The position numbers and the translations under genes are program-made. A stretch of DNA of 64,000 bases from Candidatus Woesearchaeota archaeon (lineage in GTDB: Archaea > Nanobdellota > Nanobdellia > Woesearchaeales > GCA-2687795). Under the pieces are notes generated by a model. That model ran no database searches. It was not told the DNA's origin and saw nothing but the letters and a program-made list of their open reading frames with translations. The stretch is from the NCBI GenBank assembly GCA_002687795.1, contig NZBG01000024.1:6905-70904 (forward strand), read 5' to 3'. Positions within the stretch are counted from its first letter, which is position 1, and the number at the start of each line of letters is the position of its first letter. Below, one piece after another: positions 16,182 to 24,479 of the stretch.

Positions 16182-17624
16182 TCTTTCTCCATTTAAGAAT
16201 CTTTTAAGAATCCCTTTTAAATCATTTATTTTAATCCTAATTTGATGAGTACTATCTCTGGATCTCAATGTAACCGAATCGTCTTTAAGTGACTCAAAAT
16301 CTATCGTTATTGCTGCGTAAATCCCTATTTCATCAGCTCTCGCATACCTACGGCCAACACTTGCGCTCTCATCATATTGACAAACGAACTCTCCTTTTAA
16401 GTCATCATAGATATCCTTAGCTTTCTTAACAATATCTGGTTTATTCTTAACCAAAGGAAAAATCCCAACCTTAACAGGCGCTAACTTAGGATGCAGCTTT
16501 AAAACAACATTGCCTCTTTTCTTATCATTATTATAAGCATCAAACATAAAAACAAGAAAAGTTCTCTCAACACCAAGTGAAGGCTCAGCAACAACATAAG
16601 GCACAACCTTCTCCTTCCTTTCTTCATCATAAACTGAAAGATCCTGCCCTGAAAACTTCATATGCTGCTTGAGGTCAAAATCTGTCCTGTTAGCAATGCC
16701 CTGCAGCTCTTTCCAGCCGAACGGGAACTCATACTCAAGATCCCATGTATCTAAAGCATAATGGCTTTTTTCTTCCTGCAGATGCTGCCTTACTCTTAAC
16801 TTAGCGGAATCAGCTCCTAATTCAACAAACCATCTATGTTCAGCAGCAAGCCAGTAAGCATGCCATTTGGTCTTAATGATTTTCTTATCCAAAGCAGCTT
16901 TAACCTTCATCAACTTTGGCTTGCTCTTCTTCTTCTGCATATCAGAACTATAAACCAGCAATTCATAATCCAAAACCTCTTTTAGGTAAGGGCAGCTGTT
17001 AACAGCCTTTGGATGGATGAAATATTCTATCTCCATCTGTTCAAACTCCCTGCACCTGAATAAGAAATCTCTGGGGGATATCTCGTTTCTGAACGATTTT
17101 CCTATCTGGGCAATGCCGAAAGGAAGCTTTAACCTTGAGTTTTCCATAACCAGCTTAAAATCAGTGAACATTAACTGTGCTGTCTCAGGCCTTAAATAAG
17201 TTTTAACAGAGTCACCTTTAATTACCCCAACCTGGGTTGTGAACATTGGGTTAAACTCTCCTTTGTTTTCAAACTCTCCCCCGCATTTCTCGCACTTGAC
17301 CTTGCCTACTTCATGCTTATCAAGCTTGGTCTTATTCCCGCACTTTCTGCATACAACAGCAATATCAACAAAACTGCCCACATGTCCTGATGCTTCCCAG
17401 ACTTTGGGGTTAGTTATAATGCTTCCATCAACCCCTACAATATCCTCTCTTGACTGCACATGATAATTCCACCAGTTATTCTTAATATTATTCTTTAGCT
17501 CTGTGCCTAATGAGCCAAAATCCCAGAAGCCTGCGATACCTCCATAAATATCGCTGTTAGGATAAACCAAACCCTTCTTCTTGCAGAATGTTGCCATCTC
17601 CTGAATAGAGATTTTATCAGCCAT
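16152..17624 (-). CDS. glyS: Glycyl-tRNA synthetase, alpha2 (archaeal/eukaryotic) type
   Basis: It charges tRNA-Gly. The 490-residue class II synthetase has an N-terminal segment IYGGIAGFWDFGSLG, a zinc-finger insert with CRKCG and CEKCG near residues 90-120, RPETAQ, motif 2 FRNEISPRDFLFRCREFEQME and motif 3 PSLGVERTFLVFM. A C-terminal anticodon-binding domain of the HGTP type follows (KVGIFPLVKNK). The start MADKISIQEMATFCKKKG fits the family. It is a single gene. The 3' overlap with the truncated LAGLIDADG ORF suggests that the latter's end moved into it or was trimmed against it. Confidence 0.95.
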   Translation of the reverse strand: MADKISIQEMATFCKKKGLVYPNSDIYGGIAGFWDFGSLGTELKNNIKNNWWNYHVQSREDIVGVDGSIITNPKVWEASGHVGSFVDIAVVCRKCGNKTKLDKHEVGKVKCEKCGGEFENKGEFNPMFTTQVGVIKGDSVKTYLRPETAQLMFTDFKLVMENSRLKLPFGIAQIGKSFRNEISPRDFLFRCREFEQMEIEYFIHPKAVNSCPYLKEVLDYELLVYSSDMQKKKSKPKLMKVKAALDKKIIKTKWHAYWLAAEHRWFVELGADSAKLRVRQHLQEEKSHYALDTWDLEYEFPFGWKELQGIANRTDFDLKQHMKFSGQDLSVYDEERKEKVVPYVVAEPSLGVERTFLVFMFDAYNNDKKRGNVVLKLHPKLAPVKVGIFPLVKNKPDIVKKAKDIYDDLKGEFVCQYDESASVGRRYARADEIGIYAAITIDFESLKDDSVTLRSRDSTHQIRIKINDLKGILKRFLNGERLEALGKIIK

Positions 17625-17705
17625 AAGGGTAAGATAAAAGAATTAGCTTATAATATTTTCTATTGGTAAATACAAAATAATCAAAGAATAAGAAAAAAAT
17701 ACTGC

Positions 17706-18074
17706 TTATCTCTTTCTTCTCTTGCTCTTCCTTGCAGAACGCTTTTCCTTTTTAGCAGCCTTCTTTCTCCTGGTCTTCGCTTTCTTTACGATTTTCTTTG
17801 CTAAAGGTCTTGCACTTCTGACAGCTTTCCTCACAATAGGTTTTGCTTTCTTTATAACTCTTTTTGCTAATGGTTTTACCCCTTTGATTGCTTTTTTTAT
17901 TTCTTTCTTAACTTCTTTTTTCTCTTCGCCTATCCCAGCAAGTAACTGGTCAATGATATATTCTCCTCTGTCTTCACTTTTTTTGCCGATAGTGTAAAGT
18001 TTCTTAGCTTTCTTTTTACCTAGAGAAAAAGCTCCTAATCCAACAAGAAAAACCTTTTTAATTCTATTAAGCAT
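17706..18074 (-). CDS. Highly basic histone H1-like / phasin-like protein
   Basis: A 122-residue protein. The first ~45 residues (VFLVGLGAFSLGKKKAKKLYTIGKKSEDRGEYIID) resemble a phasin-like amphipathic helix. The rest is a run of KKA, KPLAKR and KPIVRKAVR repeats ending in a tail of almost only K and R. Such tails bind DNA or RNA nonspecifically. A GAGGTGG site precedes the ATG. It is a candidate nucleoid protein; DNA compaction is inference from composition. The neighbouring gene encodes an OB-fold ssDNA-binding protein, but each has its own RBS. Confidence 0.6.
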   Translation of the reverse strand: MLNRIKKVFLVGLGAFSLGKKKAKKLYTIGKKSEDRGEYIIDQLLAGIGEEKKEVKKEIKKAIKGVKPLAKRVIKKAKPIVRKAVRSARPLAKKIVKKAKTRRKKAAKKEKRSARKSKRRKR

Positions 18075-18204
18075 CTATACCACCTCTTTTATCTTATGAT
18101 TTGGATTCTTTATGTTTATAAAGTTTTTGTTTTATTCCAATTTTGGATATGTAACCAAAATTGGAATGACAGAAAATCCGTTTAGAAATTATAGGATTTT
18201 CGCT

Positions 18205-18492
18205 TTACTGTTCAACTATCTCTAACTTACCGAACTTTCCAGTGGATAGTTGTTTCTCGCCCTGCCATTCACCAACATAGCCATTGACGATATGGACTTT
18301 ATCCCCAACTTTTACTTTATCTATATCATCATTCCAAAGGGTTAGCTTAATCTCGCCTGTATCATCCTTCGCAGTAGCATTAGCCACCCTTCCTGCCTTG
18401 CCGAACTTTTCAAACTCTCTTATGGGGCTTATTTCAGTTATTTCTACTACAATATCCACTTCGCCTTCTCTGGCTTTTAAATCTTTTATCAT
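18205..18492 (-). CDS. OB-fold single-stranded DNA-binding protein (archaeal SSB/RPA-like)
   Basis: A 95-residue single OB fold with a typical archaeal SSB layout: strand VDIVVEITEISPIREF, then ATAKDDTGEIKLTLWNDD, then VKVGDKVHIVNGYVGEWQGEKQLSTGKFG. The aromatic residues in LTLW and GEWQG are placed to stack on ssDNA bases. The ATG at 18492 is chosen because GAGGTG lies 8 bases upstream. It lacks the acidic C-terminal tail of bacterial or Sulfolobus SSB. It probably protects ssDNA in replication and repair, together with RadA elsewhere in the window. Confidence 0.82.
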   Translation of the reverse strand: MIKDLKAREGEVDIVVEITEISPIREFEKFGKAGRVANATAKDDTGEIKLTLWNDDIDKVKVGDKVHIVNGYVGEWQGEKQLSTGKFGKLEIVEQ

Positions 18493-18604
18493 ATTTCCCA
18501 CCTCTGTCAACACTAAGGGTTTTGTTTATGTTTATAAAATTATTGGAACCTTATTTTATTTAATATCCAAAAAGTATTTAAAACAACATAGTTTATCGCT
18601 TTTT

Positions 18605-19171
18605 ATGAGAATCATTGATAAAGAAGAATTTACCTTGAATAAAGAAAGAATAATGAAAGAGATAGAAAAGGGAGCTGTTTTCATACACCCAACGGATACC
18701 ATCTACGGTTTAGGGTGCAACGCCTTAATACCTGAAGCTGTAAAACGGATAAGAAAAATCAAAAACAGAAGCGACAGGCCATTCTCAGTCATTGTGCCAT
18801 CCAAAGAATGGATACTTAGCAATACAGAATGTTCAAAAGCTGACTGGTTGGAAAAACTTCCTGGCCCGTACACCTTAGTCTGCAAACTAAAAAACAAATC
18901 AGCTGTCGCTGAAGAAACAATACCTGACATTAACTCCTTAGGCATGAGAATCCCAAAGCATTGGTTCAGCAAAATCTCAGAAAAGCTCAACATACCAATA
19001 GTATCGACCTCAGCAAACTTAATTGGCGGGGATTTTATGACCTCGCTTGAAAACCTCTCTCAGGAAATAAAATCTAAAGTAGACTTCATAATTTATGAAG
19101 GAGAAAAGTCAGGCAAGCCTTCAAAAGTAGTTGATCTCACTAAGGAAAAAGTAGACATACTCAGGCCATAA
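18605..19171 (+). CDS. sua5: Threonylcarbamoyl-AMP synthase (Sua5/YrdC)
   Basis: It makes threonylcarbamoyl-AMP for t6A37 of ANN-decoding tRNAs. The ATG at 18605 lies 22 bases after a TATTTAAA-like box (about 18575-18582) and gives 188 residues; the open frame extends upstream but only over a promoter. Family blocks are IHPTDTIYGLGCNAL, KIKNRSDRPFSVIVP, PGPYTLVCKLKN, LGMRIPKHWF and STSANLIGG. It lacks the extra C-terminal Sua5 domain, so it is the YrdC-length form. The metallophosphoesterase gene overlaps its stop by one base. Confidence 0.92.
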   Translation: MRIIDKEEFTLNKERIMKEIEKGAVFIHPTDTIYGLGCNALIPEAVKRIRKIKNRSDRPFSVIVPSKEWILSNTECSKADWLEKLPGPYTLVCKLKNKSAVAEETIPDINSLGMRIPKHWFSKISEKLNIPIVSTSANLIGGDFMTSLENLSQEIKSKVDFIIYEGEKSGKPSKVVDLTKEKVDILRP

Positions 19172-19833
19172 TGAAAGAAAAGAAACTAGGAAAAATAAAA
19201 GCCTCAACAGCAGAAGGGAAAAACAAGAAATTAAAGATACTTGCTGCTGGGGACATACACGGAGATACAGGATTAGCAAAGAAGTTAGCTGAAAAGGCTG
19301 AGAAAGAAAAAGTTGATCTTGTAATACTCTGCGGAGACTTAACTCAAGGAGAAAGCTCTACTTCTAATATAATAGGTCCTTTTGTTAAGAAGAAAAAAAA
19401 AGTTGTTCTTATACCTGGCAATCATGAGACTATTGCAACAGCGGATTTCCTTGCTGAGTTGTATGATGTTAGGAACCTGCACGGCTATTATATAAAATAC
19501 AAGAATGTGGGCTTGTTTGGCTGCGGCGGAGCCAACATTGGATTGTTCCAGTTAGGTGAGGATGAGATATTTAAGTCGCTTAAGAAAGGGTTTGAAGGCG
19601 TGAAGAATTCGCCTAAGAAGGTAATGATCACGCATGTGCATCCAAAGGGTACAATAATGGAAAAATTCACTAAGCTTTTTCCTGGTTCTGGCGGCGTTAA
19701 GAAAGCTGTGGACAAGTTTAAGCCAGACCTGCTGCTTTGCTCGCATGTACATGAGGCTGAAGGCATTGAAGAGAAGGTAGGCAAGACAAAAGTCATCAAT
19801 GTTGGAAGGCAAGGCAAGGTTATTGAGGTTTAA
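19171..19833 (+). CDS. Calcineurin-like metallophosphoesterase
   Basis: A 220-residue phosphoesterase with the full metal-site series: GDIHGD (residue ~29), GDLTQGE, GNHE, THVHPKG and CSHVHE. Its start overlaps the sua5 stop (TAATG), indicating translational coupling. The family hydrolyses phosphomonoesters or diesters, and a substrate cannot be inferred from these motifs. The basic N-terminal extension (about 20 residues, many K) before the first metal motif is unusual but probably only a tail. Confidence 0.85.
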   Translation: MKEKKLGKIKASTAEGKNKKLKILAAGDIHGDTGLAKKLAEKAEKEKVDLVILCGDLTQGESSTSNIIGPFVKKKKKVVLIPGNHETIATADFLAELYDVRNLHGYYIKYKNVGLFGCGGANIGLFQLGEDEIFKSLKKGFEGVKNSPKKVMITHVHPKGTIMEKFTKLFPGSGGVKKAVDKFKPDLLLCSHVHEAEGIEEKVGKTKVINVGRQGKVIEV

Positions 19834-19903
19834 ATTAATTCTTGGCAATTTTAAAAACATTTAAGTATCTGTTCTTCAGAATTAATATAAAAAGGGGTTA
19901 TAA

Positions 19904-21622
19904 ATGGAATCAATCTTTTTAGAGCTTAGCATTGTTATTGCAATTGCATTGATATTAGCTTTTTTAATGAAGCTAATCAGACAGCCTTTGATTATTGCCT
20001 ATATCTTCAGCGGCATAGTTGTAGGACCAATGTTCCTGAACCTGGTGAAGTCCCAGGACACGCTTGTTGCATTCTCACAGATGGGGATTGCATTCTTATT
20101 GTTCATGCTTGGTTTAAACCTTAACCTTGAGGTATTAAAAGAGGTTGGTTTAGTAGCGTTCATAACAGGAATAGGGCAGGTGCTATTTACCTCTGTTATA
20201 GGTTATTTGATTGCGATTAGCTTTGGTTTTTCTTCTCTATCAGCAATTTATATTAGTGTAGCCTTAACCTTTAGCAGCACAATAATTATAGTTAAACTAT
20301 TATCAGACAAGAATGATTTAGATACCCTTTATGGAAGAATTTCTATTGGATTTTTAATAGTCCAGGATATCGTTGCAATCTTTATATTAATGTTTTTATC
20401 AGGATATGTTTCGGGTGTTTCTATTCCTTCCCTCCTTACAACAACGTTTCTGAAAGGAATAGGCTTTATTTTAATCCTATTCATAATCACCCGGTATATT
20501 TTATATAGGTTGCTCCATAACATTGCAAAGTCCAAGGAATTATTATTTCTGTTTGCTATTACCTGGTGTTTTGTGATCTCAGTTGCTTCCTCTTATCTCG
20601 GTTTCTCGATTGAGATAGGTGCATTACTTGCCGGAATAAGCCTGGCTTCTTCGCCTTTCCATTATGAGATAAGCAGAAAAATAAGACCTCTGAGAGATTT
20701 TTTCATCATCCTTTTCTTTGTGGCATTAGGCTCGCAGATGACCTTTTCAATAACCAGTTTGATGGTGCCTGCGATTGTTTTATCTGTATTTGTTTTGATT
20801 GGAAACCCTTTAATAGTAATGACCTTAATAGGCCTTTTTGGTTATAAGAAACGAACCGGCTTTTTGGCAGGGCTCACAGTTGCCCAAATAAGCGAATTTT
20901 CATTAATACTTGTTGCATTAGGCCTAAAACTGGGCCATTTATCTCCAGAAATAGTTTCTATGGTTACAGTTATAGGTATTATAACCATAACAGGCTCTAC
21001 ATACATGATTCTCAAAGGAAATCATTTGTATAATTCTCTCTCTAAGTACCTGGGCATATTTGAAAGAAAAAATACAGAGATAGAGGAATTATCATACCAT
21101 AACAAAAAAGAGAAATATGAGGTAATCCTGTTTGGTTATAATAGAACTGGGTACAGCTTAGTGGGAAAACTGCAAAAGATGAAAAAGAAACTTTTGGTTG
21201 TTGACTTCAACCCGGATATAATCAAGAGGCTTGCAAAGGAAAATATTCATTGCAAGTATGGGGATGCAAGCGATACTGAGCTTTTAGATGAACTGCCTCT
21301 AAACAAAGCCCATATGGTAATATCAACTATCATAGATACAGAAGTAAACCTGCAGCTAGTAAACAAAATCAAAGAGATAAACAAGAAAGTAATCATCATC
21401 ATCAAAGCAAACCAGATAGACGAGGCATTGGAATTATATGATGCTGGTGCAAATTATGTTATATTGCCGCATTTCTTAGGAGGGGAGCATGCCTCACTCT
21501 TAATTGAAAAATATAGAGGCAATATTGGCAAATTCTTAAAGGTAAAGTTAAATCATATAGAAGAGTTGAAGAAAAGAAAAGAGTTCGGCCATGAGCATCC
21601 TAAGCATGAAAGACACCACTAA
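19904..21622 (+). CDS. Kef-type monovalent cation/proton antiporter with a TrkA-N domain
   Basis: A 572-residue protein. About twelve membrane helices (residues 1-375) form a CPA2 domain with GLNLNLEVLK and ALTFSSTIIIVKLL, the latter like the family's conserved TSSAI-type segment. A soluble RCK/TrkA-N Rossmann domain follows (EVILFGYNRTGYSLVGKL, then VVDFNPD, about residues 400-530), which senses nucleotides and gates transport. The C-terminus is His-rich (HEHPKHERHH). It probably exchanges K+ or Na+ for protons. An APC-type permease gene begins 2 bases after its stop, so the two are co-transcribed. Confidence 0.88.
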   Translation: MESIFLELSIVIAIALILAFLMKLIRQPLIIAYIFSGIVVGPMFLNLVKSQDTLVAFSQMGIAFLLFMLGLNLNLEVLKEVGLVAFITGIGQVLFTSVIGYLIAISFGFSSLSAIYISVALTFSSTIIIVKLLSDKNDLDTLYGRISIGFLIVQDIVAIFILMFLSGYVSGVSIPSLLTTTFLKGIGFILILFIITRYILYRLLHNIAKSKELLFLFAITWCFVISVASSYLGFSIEIGALLAGISLASSPFHYEISRKIRPLRDFFIILFFVALGSQMTFSITSLMVPAIVLSVFVLIGNPLIVMTLIGLFGYKKRTGFLAGLTVAQISEFSLILVALGLKLGHLSPEIVSMVTVIGIITITGSTYMILKGNHLYNSLSKYLGIFERKNTEIEELSYHNKKEKYEVILFGYNRTGYSLVGKLQKMKKKLLVVDFNPDIIKRLAKENIHCKYGDASDTELLDELPLNKAHMVISTIIDTEVNLQLVNKIKEINKKVIIIIKANQIDEALELYDAGANYVILPHFLGGEHASLLIEKYRGNIGKFLKVKLNHIEELKKRKEFGHEHPKHERHH

Positions 21623-21624
21623 AA

Positions 21625-23529
21625 ATGGAGCGAAAACATGAGCTAAAAAAGGTATTGAGTTTTAGAGCTATTCTTCTTATTACCATTAATTCCATCATGG
21701 GCACAGGAATCTTCTTCCTGCCTGCAGTTGGCGCCAAGTTTGCAGGTCCTGCCTCAATCCTGTCATGGGTGTTGCTTTCTATAGTGGCTATCTATATAGG
21801 AATGTGCTTCGCAGAGCTGTCTTCAATGTTCCCGAAGGCTGGCGGCGTTTATGAGTTCTGCAAACAGGCTTATGGCAGATTCTGGAGCTTTATAATTGGC
21901 TGGATAACATTAATTGCAGGATATATAACAATTGCAATGTTAATTGTTGGTGCAATACATTACTTAGTGCCGGTAGATATCCCATGGATAAAAATATCTA
22001 CTTCTTTGCTGTATATATTTGTCTTCAATTATATAGCATTTAGGGGCATGAAAACCTCAGCTTTTATGCTGGTAACATTTGCATTCATTACCCTAGGCAC
22101 CCTTTTTGCCTTAATCATCCCCGGCTTGTTCAGGCTTAACATTGCCAATTTCAGCCCTTTTTTCGTATTCCCTGCGTCCGCGACCTTTGTGGCAATATTT
22201 TTCATAGCCGAGACATTCTTTGGCTGGGAAACCGCTACATTCCTGGCTGGGGAAACAAAAGACAGCAAAAAGGTTATGCCAAAGGCTCTGATTTACAGTA
22301 CAGTTATAATTGCAGTTATATGCATCCTGTTCGTGGTTACATCATTAGGTGCTATTAACTGGAGCATATTTGGCGAATCATCAACCCCGCTTTCAGATTT
22401 GGGGAAATTACATTATGGCAATATAGGGGTTCCTGTCTTTACTATACTTGTTTATTTGGCGATAATAGGCTCTGTGGCTGGTTGGATTGTTTCTGCGCCA
22501 AGATTAATACTGGCAATGGCTGAGGATAAGCTTTTCCTGTCCCAGTTCTCTAAGGTTCATCCAAAGTATTTCACGCCTTACAAGGCTATTTTATTCCAAA
22601 CAATAGTAACTGTAATACTGGTATTTATTGCTTCAGGCTCTTATAATACACTGCTAAGGCTGCTCGTTCCTCTTGTGTTAATCATGTATTCAGCTGTATT
22701 ATTAAGCCTGGTTATATTAAGGTTTAAGAAACCGGATATTGAGCGCTACTATAAAGCGCCCTTTGGGAAGATAGGTCCTTTCTTTATAATATTAATAAAC
22801 ATATTTCTGCTTGTTATGTGGCTGAAAGAGTCTGAAGGCTCATTGAACACTTTATTATTAGGTCTTTCTTTTGTGTTAATAGGTTTTCCATTGTACTTCC
22901 TTCTTGAGATGTACTATAATCCCAAAACCATTGTAAAAGTAAATAATTTTTTGGCTTATATTGCATATCTTACAGAAAAGATAACACTTCCTGTAAAGGT
23001 AAGAAAAGAACTTTTAAGGTTACTGGGGAATGTTAAGTGTAAAAGTATCTTAGAGTATGGATGTAATGTTGGCACTTTAACAATGCATTTAGCTGATGCG
23101 GTTAGTCCTAAAGGAAAGATTTACGCAACTGACGAATCAAAACACGCTTTACAAATTCTCCAGAAAAGGATTATTAAAAAAGGTCATAAACATGTTAAAA
23201 TACATTTAGACAGGCCGAACAGAATTCACCCAAATGTTCCAAAAGTCGATGCAGCAATCTCTGTTGGTATGATTGGCTCCTTGCAAAAAGAAGAAAAGGT
23301 GTTAAAGGAGTTGAATCAAAGATTAAGGATTGGTAGCAGGATTGTTTTCCTGGATTTTGATAAATTCTTTGATGTAATACCCAATGTGGAATGGCTATCG
23401 AAAGATAAGAATATCAGGAAGGTTTTTAGCAAGTGCGGGTTTAAGGTAAGTGTTATAAGGAAGCAAGGCTTTGCATGGCAGTATATATATATTCATGGAA
23501 AAAAAGTAAAGAATATAAAACTAAAATAA
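21625..23529 (+). CDS. APC-family amino acid permease fused to a SAM-methyltransferase-like domain
   Basis: A 634-residue protein. Residues 1 to about 430 are a 12-helix APC permease; the N-terminal INSIMGTGIFFLP matches the substrate-binding unwound helix. From about residue 450 a soluble domain follows with ILEYGCNVGTLTMHLADAV (motif I of class I methyltransferases), YATDES (motif II acidic strand) and later strands such as RIVFLDFDKF. It lacks a recognisable NPPY-type motif. The fusion is in one frame with no stop or start between the parts. Function could be transport coupled to modification, or the domain may be only regulatory. The permease call is firm; the methyltransferase activity is inferred. 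Confidence 0.85.
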   Translation: MERKHELKKVLSFRAILLITINSIMGTGIFFLPAVGAKFAGPASILSWVLLSIVAIYIGMCFAELSSMFPKAGGVYEFCKQAYGRFWSFIIGWITLIAGYITIAMLIVGAIHYLVPVDIPWIKISTSLLYIFVFNYIAFRGMKTSAFMLVTFAFITLGTLFALIIPGLFRLNIANFSPFFVFPASATFVAIFFIAETFFGWETATFLAGETKDSKKVMPKALIYSTVIIAVICILFVVTSLGAINWSIFGESSTPLSDLGKLHYGNIGVPVFTILVYLAIIGSVAGWIVSAPRLILAMAEDKLFLSQFSKVHPKYFTPYKAILFQTIVTVILVFIASGSYNTLLRLLVPLVLIMYSAVLLSLVILRFKKPDIERYYKAPFGKIGPFFIILINIFLLVMWLKESEGSLNTLLLGLSFVLIGFPLYFLLEMYYNPKTIVKVNNFLAYIAYLTEKITLPVKVRKELLRLLGNVKCKSILEYGCNVGTLTMHLADAVSPKGKIYATDESKHALQILQKRIIKKGHKHVKIHLDRPNRIHPNVPKVDAAISVGMIGSLQKEEKVLKELNQRLRIGSRIVFLDFDKFFDVIPNVEWLSKDKNIRKVFSKCGFKVSVIRKQGFAWQYIYIHGKKVKNIKLK

Positions 23530-23536
23530 ATAAAAT

Positions 23537-24478
23537 ATGATAGAACTAACAACTATTTTCATATTAATAGCAAGTGTACTCATAGTAGTCAAATCAGCGG
23601 ATTTAATTATTAAATCAACATCAAACATGGCGAAAGAGTTTGGTGTTACAGAGTATTTTATTGGATTTGCTGTTGTAGCAATTGGAACCTCTCTCCCGGA
23701 ACTGGTTACAGCAATCTTTGGCTCTATTGCAAAGCAGAGTAATCTTATCTTAGGAAATCTTATAGGAGCAAATATAATTAATGCTACCCTTGTTCTCGGT
23801 TTAATGGCTATTATTGGAAGAAGAATTAAGATTGAGGGGAATATGTTTAGAACATTTGATGAAACTTTGTTTATGACTCTGGGGATTGTTTTGTTGCCAT
23901 TAATTCTAGGTTTAAATGGTGTAATATCAAGGCTGGAAGGCATAATACTTCTAATTGCTTTTGGGTTTTATATATCTAGATTAATAAAAAGAGAAGAAAC
24001 ATTTAGGCATAAGAAACATATTATTATAAAGGAGATACGCAAAGAGATTATTATATTTTGTTTAGCGCTTCCTCTTTTATTGTTTTCAGCAAAATTTTTG
24101 GTTTCATCAGCTGTTGAGGTTGCAAAAGCATTAAATATTTCTACTTATGTTATTGGTATTACGGTTGTTGCTTTAGGCACAACAATACCTGAACTAACTG
24201 TTGAAACAAGGGCCATACTAAGGGGTAAGAGGGGTATTGGCTTTGGGAATGTTATAGGTTCTATTATTGCGAATATATCAATGGTATTAGGAATAGCAGC
24301 AATAATAAACCCTATTATCTTTATGCCAACTATTTTTATTACTGCAGCTTTATTTATGGTTACCTCAACATTTGTTGCATTACTTTTCCTCCAGAAAAAG
24401 GAAGTAACATGGAAAGAAGGCTTAGCCTTGATATTTCTTTATTTGACTTTTATAATCTCTGAAGTTATTATTCTGTAA
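23537..24478 (+). CDS. Calcium/sodium antiporter (CaCA family)
   Basis: A 313-residue membrane protein with the two inverted alpha repeats that line the ion path: GFAVVAIGTSLPELVTAIFG near residue 50 and GITVVALGTTIPELTVETRA near 215. The conserved GTSLPE/GTTIPE glutamates coordinate the cation. The length is normal for YrbG-like exchangers. It begins 7 bases after the permease gene and closes a three-transporter operon (antiporter, APC-fusion, exchanger). A second CaCA gene at 61098-62083 is frameshifted. Confidence 0.9.
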   Translation: MIELTTIFILIASVLIVVKSADLIIKSTSNMAKEFGVTEYFIGFAVVAIGTSLPELVTAIFGSIAKQSNLILGNLIGANIINATLVLGLMAIIGRRIKIEGNMFRTFDETLFMTLGIVLLPLILGLNGVISRLEGIILLIAFGFYISRLIKREETFRHKKHIIIKEIRKEIIIFCLALPLLLFSAKFLVSSAVEVAKALNISTYVIGITVVALGTTIPELTVETRAILRGKRGIGFGNVIGSIIANISMVLGIAAIINPIIFMPTIFITAALFMVTSTFVALLFLQKKEVTWKEGLALIFLYLTFIISEVIIL

Positions 24479-24479
24479 T

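Noticed and set aside
18284..18604. Upstream extension of the Sua5 open frame
   Set aside because: It covers the OB-fold gene on the other strand and a TATA-like box; the normal Sua5 N-terminus starts at 18605.
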